This document shows, one piece after another, positions 7,407-11,536 of a DNA stretch of 11,536 nucleotides. The DNA lies in the NCBI GenBank assembly GCA_016937075.1, contig JAFGWQ010000102.1:1-11536 (forward strand), read 5' to 3'. The first letter of the stretch is position 1; each line of letters opens with the position of its first letter. The position numbers and the translations under genes are program-made. A model generated the notes under the pieces. The model did no database searches and had not been told where the DNA came from. It saw only the letters and a program-made list of their open reading frames with translations. The DNA comes from Campylobacterales bacterium (GTDB lineage Bacteria; Campylobacterota; Campylobacteria; Campylobacterales; Sulfurovaceae).

Positions 7407-10400
7407 TCAGCTATTTTCTATTTCAAAAACTCCCAACAAAATCGCTTTTGATAAAAAATGTTCATCCACGCTTAAAGTCGTCTCCACCATAATGTCTGCA
7501 AGTTTACTTTTAATACAAAGTACCAAAGGATGGTTCCCAGTGTGTTCTTTTGCTAGACTATAGAGATCTTGCAAAAGCATCTTATCTTGGTCCAATAGTA
7601 CTCCGATCGTGATCGGCTTATATGCTACCGGGGGCTCTTCTATGGTCTCTTTTTCTTTTATGAGGTTTATTTTTTCTTTTTTTGTCTCTTTTAATGTGAT
7701 TATCTTAATAAGATTTAGTCTTGTATAATCACCGTCTTTTGTAATTTTTACTTTAAAACCTATCGGCTTTGTTAAATCGAATTCATCTTTTAATTCTTTT
7801 AATTTATCCTCAAAAAGCATCAATTCTATATTTCCGTGCAGATCAAGCAGTGTTACAATGCCAAATTTAGCACCTTTTTTAGAGATCTTTTCGGTAATAT
7901 GCTCCACCTTGCCAACCAAAAGTGCTTGTGAACCATTGGCAAGTTCTTCTATTTGAGAACTTAAAGTATAATTTATATCATCAAGTTGAGATCTATATTT
8001 ATCAAGTGGATGACCGGATATGTAAAACCCTAATGATTCTTTTTCCATCTCCAATACATAAAGCGGTTCATACTCATCCATATCGGAGAGTTCTATACTG
8101 ATCTGCATCATATCTTGCTCTTCGCCAAAGAGAGACCCAATAGACATTTTTTTAGCCTGGGTTGCTTTAGCTGAGGCATCCAATATCTCTTCTATTTGAC
8201 TAAACATTGCTTGTCTTGTATATCCAAGCCCATCAAGTGCTCCTGATTTGATAAGAGCCTCTATTACCCTCTTATTTACCTTAGAGGTATCTATTCTGGT
8301 TATAAAATCGCCCAAGGAATCAAACTTTCCTTTTAATCTCTCTTCTAGGATAGAGTTTACGGCGATATCACCTACCCCTTTAATAGCGCCAAGACCAAAT
8401 AAAATTACATCTTTGCCATCTATATGATCAGCGACAAATACCAAATCTGAACGATTGATATCAGGGGCCACTAGAAGAATGTCCATCCTTTTTAACTCAT
8501 CGGCATACTTTACGATCTTATCTGTATTATCTTTTTCTAGAGTCAAAAGTGCTGCCATAAATTCTGTAGGATATAAGCATTTCAGATATGAGGTATAAAA
8601 CGTTATCATTGCGTATGCTGCTGAGTGAGATTTGTTGAATCCATATCCTGCGAATTTGACGATCAAATCAAAAAGCTCAACTGCTTTAGCCCTGTCAAAC
8701 CCTTTTTGCTCTGCTCCATTGGCAAAATCAGCTTGTAGTTTATCCATCTCTTCTTTGATCTTTTTACCCATGGCACGACGCACAAGGTCAGCACCGCCCA
8801 AAGAAAAACCGCCTATTGTTTGCACAATTTGCATAACTTGCTCTTGATATACTATAACACCATATGTAGGTTTAAGTATAGGCTCCAGCTCAGAGAACAT
8901 ATATGTAATCGCTGCTCTTCCGTGTTTTCTCTCCACAAAATCATCCAACATTCCAGACTCCATAGGACCCGGACGATAAAGTGCCAACATCGCAATAACA
9001 TCCTCAAATCCTGACGGCTTTAGTTTTTTTGCCAAATCTTGCATTCCGGCTGATTCTATTTGGAATAGTCCGAGTGTTTGACCCGTACTTATATAATCAT
9101 ACACCTGCTTATTGTTTATATCCTCAATTGCAAAATCTATACGTTTACCGTATCTCTTTTCTACTAATTTATTTGCTTCTTCTATAACGGTTAATGTTTT
9201 TAAACCCAAAAAGTCAAATTTTATCAGGTCGACATCTTCTATATATTTTCCGCTATATTGAGTAGCCACAGTATCCATGCCTGTTGGTTTAAAAAGCGGT
9301 GTTTTATGCCATAACGGTTCATTTGATATCACAACTCCGGCAGCATGCGTACCTGCATTTCGATTTAACCCTTCCAAGGCCTTGGCAAACTCCCAAACTT
9401 GTGCGTATTTTTCATCATTAGTTATAAGCTCTGATATTTTGGGTTCTTTTTTGTATGAATTTTCCAGATCTATCCCTAGCTCGTCAGGAATAAGCTTGGC
9501 AAATGTATCAGCTTTAGCATAAGGTACATCAAGTACTCTTGCGACATCCCTTATAACTCCTTTTGCCAAAAGCTTACCAAACGTTATAATCTGGGCAACA
9601 TTGGTTCTGCCATATTGTGATACAACATAATCTATGATCTCTTGTCTTCTTGCTTGACAAAAATCCATATCGATATCGGGCATGGATATACGCTCAGGAT
9701 TTAAAAATCTTTCAAATAGAAGTCCATAAGGGATTGGGTCAATATCTGTAATTTTAAGACTAAATGCAACCAAAGAGCCTGCAGCAGACCCCCTTCCCGG
9801 CCCAACCGGAATCCCCATCTCTTTTGCTGCTCTGACAAAATCCCAAACTATGAGCATATAACCTGGAAATTTCATCTCATTAATAATCCTGATCTCTTCT
9901 TCTAGACGTGCCCTGTATAGTTCATGCTGATTTTGATCTATATATTTTAATCTTTCTTGCAAACCTTTTTTTGCTTCAAATTCAAATAATATTTTGTCAT
10001 TCTCTAAAGAATACTCTTCATCAGGAAAAGGAAGAGTAAGACCATGTATAGATGAACGCTCACGACAAAATTTAAAATTCGGCGGCGTTGGATTACCCAG
10101 TTTTATCTCAAGATTGCATTTATTCACAATCTCCTCAGTATTAGCAATAGCTTCTGGAATATCAGCAAAAAGGGTTGCCATTTGGCTAGGAGATTTAATA
10201 TAAAATTCATGCACAGAATGTCTTAGACGATTTGGATCATCATAAAGTTTATTCATGGCGATACACATAAATGCCTCATGTGCATTGGCATCTTCTTTTT
10301 TATTATAGTGGGTATCATTGGTTGCTATGATTTTAATATTCAGCTCTTTGGATATTTGTAAAACTTGTGCATCTATACGATATTGATCTCCTATGCCATG

Positions 10401-10955
10401 GCGCATAAGTTCCAAATAAAAATCTTCACCAAATATCTCTTTATATTCCTGGGCAACTCTTTTGGCTTCTTCATATCCCTTGGCTCCAAAGCCGATATTT
10501 CTATCGCTTTGATTGAGATGCCAATTGACCTCGCCTTGTAAACAAGCACTAGAACATATTAATCCTTCGCTGTGTTCTTTGAGTAATTGTTTATTGATAC
10601 GCGGATAATAGTAAAAACCTTCCATGTAAGCTTTGGAGCTTAGAAACATTAAATTTTTATAACCTATTTCGTTTTTTGCATATAAGCACAGATGAAATCT
10701 TTGTCTTACGCTTTTATCTCCAATTTCATTTTGGTTATGCAAATAGCATTCCATCCCGATAATCGGCTTGATGCCTTCTTTTTTCATCGTAGTATAAAAA
10801 TCAATAGCACCAAACATGTTGCCATGATCAGTCATGGCAACAGCATGCATGCCTAAATTTTTCACAGTTTTTGCTAAAGCTTTTATCTTGTTTGCACCAT
10901 CAAGCAGTGAATATTCGGTATGTAGATGAAGATGTGTAAATTTTGGTTCGGACAT
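7407..10955 (-). CDS. dnaE: DNA polymerase III alpha subunit (DnaE), replicative polymerase
   Basis: Catalytic subunit of the chromosomal replicase; 1182 residues is normal for the DnaE1 class. The N-terminal PHP domain begins HLHLHTEYSLLDG (8-20) and keeps all nine usual metal ligands: His10, His12, Asp19, His44, Glu69, His88, Cys138, Asp214, His216. The palm has GPGRGS (385-390), catalytic Asp427 and Asp429 in PDIDMDF, and Asp581 in KFDFLGLKTL. A helix-hairpin-helix-like KSGALDGLG is at 903-911, a probable clamp-binding loop IGSLFG at 939-944, and an OB fold at about 1011-1050, then a charged linker (about 1085-1107) and C-terminal domain. The ATG is chosen because it gives the conserved N-terminus; its AGAAGG is about 11 bases away, longer than usual. 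It lies between a strong terminator upstream and icd downstream. Confidence 0.98.
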   Translation of the reverse strand: MSEPKFTHLHLHTEYSLLDGANKIKALAKTVKNLGMHAVAMTDHGNMFGAIDFYTTMKKEGIKPIIGMECYLHNQNEIGDKSVRQRFHLCLYAKNEIGYKNLMFLSSKAYMEGFYYYPRINKQLLKEHSEGLICSSACLQGEVNWHLNQSDRNIGFGAKGYEEAKRVAQEYKEIFGEDFYLELMRHGIGDQYRIDAQVLQISKELNIKIIATNDTHYNKKEDANAHEAFMCIAMNKLYDDPNRLRHSVHEFYIKSPSQMATLFADIPEAIANTEEIVNKCNLEIKLGNPTPPNFKFCRERSSIHGLTLPFPDEEYSLENDKILFEFEAKKGLQERLKYIDQNQHELYRARLEEEIRIINEMKFPGYMLIVWDFVRAAKEMGIPVGPGRGSAAGSLVAFSLKITDIDPIPYGLLFERFLNPERISMPDIDMDFCQARRQEIIDYVVSQYGRTNVAQIITFGKLLAKGVIRDVARVLDVPYAKADTFAKLIPDELGIDLENSYKKEPKISELITNDEKYAQVWEFAKALEGLNRNAGTHAAGVVISNEPLWHKTPLFKPTGMDTVATQYSGKYIEDVDLIKFDFLGLKTLTVIEEANKLVEKRYGKRIDFAIEDINNKQVYDYISTGQTLGLFQIESAGMQDLAKKLKPSGFEDVIAMLALYRPGPMESGMLDDFVERKHGRAAITYMFSELEPILKPTYGVIVYQEQVMQIVQTIGGFSLGGADLVRRAMGKKIKEEMDKLQADFANGAEQKGFDRAKAVELFDLIVKFAGYGFNKSHSAAYAMITFYTSYLKCLYPTEFMAALLTLEKDNTDKIVKYADELKRMDILLVAPDINRSDLVFVADHIDGKDVILFGLGAIKGVGDIAVNSILEERLKGKFDSLGDFITRIDTSKVNKRVIEALIKSGALDGLGYTRQAMFSQIEEILDASAKATQAKKMSIGSLFGEEQDMMQISIELSDMDEYEPLYVLEMEKESLGFYISGHPLDKYRSQLDDINYTLSSQIEELANGSQALLVGKVEHITEKISKKGAKFGIVTLLDLHGNIELMLFEDKLKELKDEFDLTKPIGFKVKITKDGDYTRLNLIKIITLKETKKEKINLIKEKETIEEPPVAYKPITIGVLLDQDKMLLQDLYSLAKEHTGNHPLVLCIKSKLADIMVETTLSVDEHFLSKAILLGVFEIENS

Positions 10956-10985
10956 AAATATTGGTTACCTTCTATATGATAACGG

Positions 10986-10991
10986 ACTATA
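10986..10991 (-). promoter_or_regulatory. Candidate -10 box of the dnaE promoter
   Basis: TATAGT on the minus strand follows a T-run (TTTTTGA), the arrangement seen at many Campylobacterota sigma-70 promoters. Transcription would start near 10980, about 25 nt before the dnaE ATG. The only room for a dnaE promoter is the 64 bp between the terminator at 11020 and the start codon, which supports this or a close neighbour. Confidence 0.45.
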
Positions 10992-11019
10992 TCAAAAATG
11001 AGTTAAAGAAGTGATGATA

Positions 11020-11057
11020 ATATAAAACCATTCCAGATAATTGGAATGGTTTTATAT
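11020..11057. terminator. Bidirectional factor-independent terminator, perfect 16-bp stem
   Basis: Bases 11020-11035 and 11042-11057 are exact reverse complements around a 6-nt loop (GATAAT). The GC core is flanked by an A-run on one side and a T-run on the other (TTTTATAT on each strand), so it can terminate in both directions. On the minus strand it begins about 20 bases after the lipoprotein stop codon and isolates that gene from dnaE. Confidence 0.85.
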
Positions 11058-11077
11058 ATCAAAAATAAGAAGATATA

Positions 11078-11509
11078 TTATCTATAACGACACTCTCTAT
11101 ATCCATTATTCCAACCATTTCGATAACCTTGGTAGCGGTTATATCGATAGGTATTTTTTCTTATACTATGATGTTCACTTGACCAACATCCATCTGAATA
11201 ACCTTCATAATAGTAATTGGTATTATAAGAACTTGATCGGCATTGTCTATATCCTGCATTCCATCCGCTCCTGTAGCTATAACTATTGTTATATTGATAG
11301 ATATTTTTTCTCCAAATACCCTTTTTTGAGCTACAACCATCCTGGACGCCGTTTCTATATAGTGCATCCCTTTGGCTTCCATAATTGTATCCGTCATAAT
11401 AGTATGAATCACTGTAAACACCGCCAGTCAGTTGATAAGGAGTACATCCACTCAAAATGAATGTAGCAATTACCGACATAACAACCAAATACAATCTAGT
11501 AGATTTCAT
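11078..11509 (-). CDS. Putative Tyr-rich lipoprotein with duplicated two-Cys module
   Basis: No function is recognised. The 143 residues start with a lipoprotein signal: Lys2 and Arg5, a hydrophobic stretch at 6-18, and lipobox LSGC with Cys22. Thr23 follows the cysteine, so no Asp retention signal is seen and an outer-membrane location is possible. The mature part is rich in Tyr (24 of 122), Asn, Arg and Gly, and has two copies of a module, residues 51-91 and 100-141: Y-x-x-G-x-x-DGC, 7-8 residues, RKN-x-Y-x-YN, YR-x-GWN-x-GYR-x-CR. From RKN onward 16 of 25 positions match. Each module has two cysteines 31-32 residues apart (59/90, 108/140), which suits one disulfide each in an oxidising envelope. 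AAGGAT five bases upstream supports the ATG. It is monocistronic toward dnaE because of the terminator. Confidence 0.8.
   Translation of the reverse strand: MKSTRLYLVVMSVIATFILSGCTPYQLTGGVYSDSYYYDGYNYGSQRDALYRNGVQDGCSSKKGIWRKNIYQYNNSYSYRSGWNAGYRQCRSSSYNTNYYYEGYSDGCWSSEHHSIRKNTYRYNRYQGYRNGWNNGYRECRYR
11087..11212 (-). repeat. Second copy of the two-Cys module (residues 100-141)
   Basis: Encodes YYEGYSDGC through GYRECR. It has one more residue than the first copy between DGC and RKN. The two copies are clearly related in protein, while synonymous changes make the DNA similarity less obvious, so the duplication looks old rather than a recent slippage product. Confidence 0.7.
11237..11359 (-). 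repeat. First copy of the two-Cys module (residues 51-91)
   Basis: Encodes YRNGVQDGC through GYRQCR. It is preceded by a Tyr/Gly-rich linker (about 32-50) after the lipid-anchored cysteine. The shared DGC, RKN, GWN and GYRxCR motifs define the module. Confidence 0.7.
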
Positions 11510-11536
11510 TTTAGATCCTTTTTTAGGTTTTTAATC

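Noticed and set aside
10972..10992. Direct repeat CTATAT near the dnaE promoter as a regulator site
   Set aside because: Six AT-rich bases repeated once near a -10 box is no better than chance.
11041..11460. Plus-strand frame of 139 codons opposite the lipoprotein gene, and a second minus-strand frame at 11161-11421
   Set aside because: The plus frame begins inside the terminator stem. Both are shadows of the Tyr/Asn-rich lipoprotein repeats and lack a signal or motif of their own.
1..11536. Mobile elements, CRISPR arrays, tRNA or rRNA genes, defence or biosynthetic systems
   Set aside because: Read through on both strands: the only non-housekeeping gene is the small lipoprotein, and the repeats found are short hairpins in intergenic gaps.

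Overview
The window is AT-rich bacterial chromosome. Every recognisable gene is on the minus strand and read right to left: a small lipoprotein gene, dnaE, icd, mdh, fumC, sucC, sucD. A 734-residue monomeric isocitrate dehydrogenase next to a lactate-dehydrogenase-like malate dehydrogenase and succinyl-CoA synthetase points to the Campylobacterota (former Epsilonproteobacteria). From memory, Campylobacter jejuni carries icd-mdh-sucC-sucD-oorDABC in this order, and free-living relatives such as Sulfurimonas have similar clusters. The genus cannot be fixed from the window. No citrate-cleavage gene is present, so an oxidative or a reductive TCA cycle cannot be distinguished here.

Right end (10956-11536): a 143-residue, tyrosine-rich putative lipoprotein with a duplicated two-cysteine module, closed by a 16-bp perfect stem terminator. 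Centre right (7407-10955): dnaE, the replicative DNA polymerase III alpha subunit, with an apparently complete PHP metal site. Centre and left (210-7175): a TCA block in which icd makes or consumes 2-oxoglutarate, mdh interconverts malate and oxaloacetate, fumC interconverts fumarate and malate, and sucCD interconverts succinyl-CoA and succinate. Left end (1-209): no gene, but a dense set of inverted repeats and a good leftward promoter, probably the leader of a transcript that continues beyond the window.

The TCA block is not one evenly spaced operon. mdh and fumC are 2 nt apart and sucC/sucD overlap by 1 nt, so these are two tight pairs. The gaps icd-mdh (194 bp) and fumC-sucC (159 bp) each hold a promoter-like -10 box and inverted repeats, which suggests separately tuned modules icd, mdh-fumC and sucCD. 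All protein calls rest on family motifs read by eye; promoters and small dyads are inferences. I see no mobile element, CRISPR array, tRNA or rRNA and no clear sign of a new multigene system. The least familiar gene is the lipoprotein.
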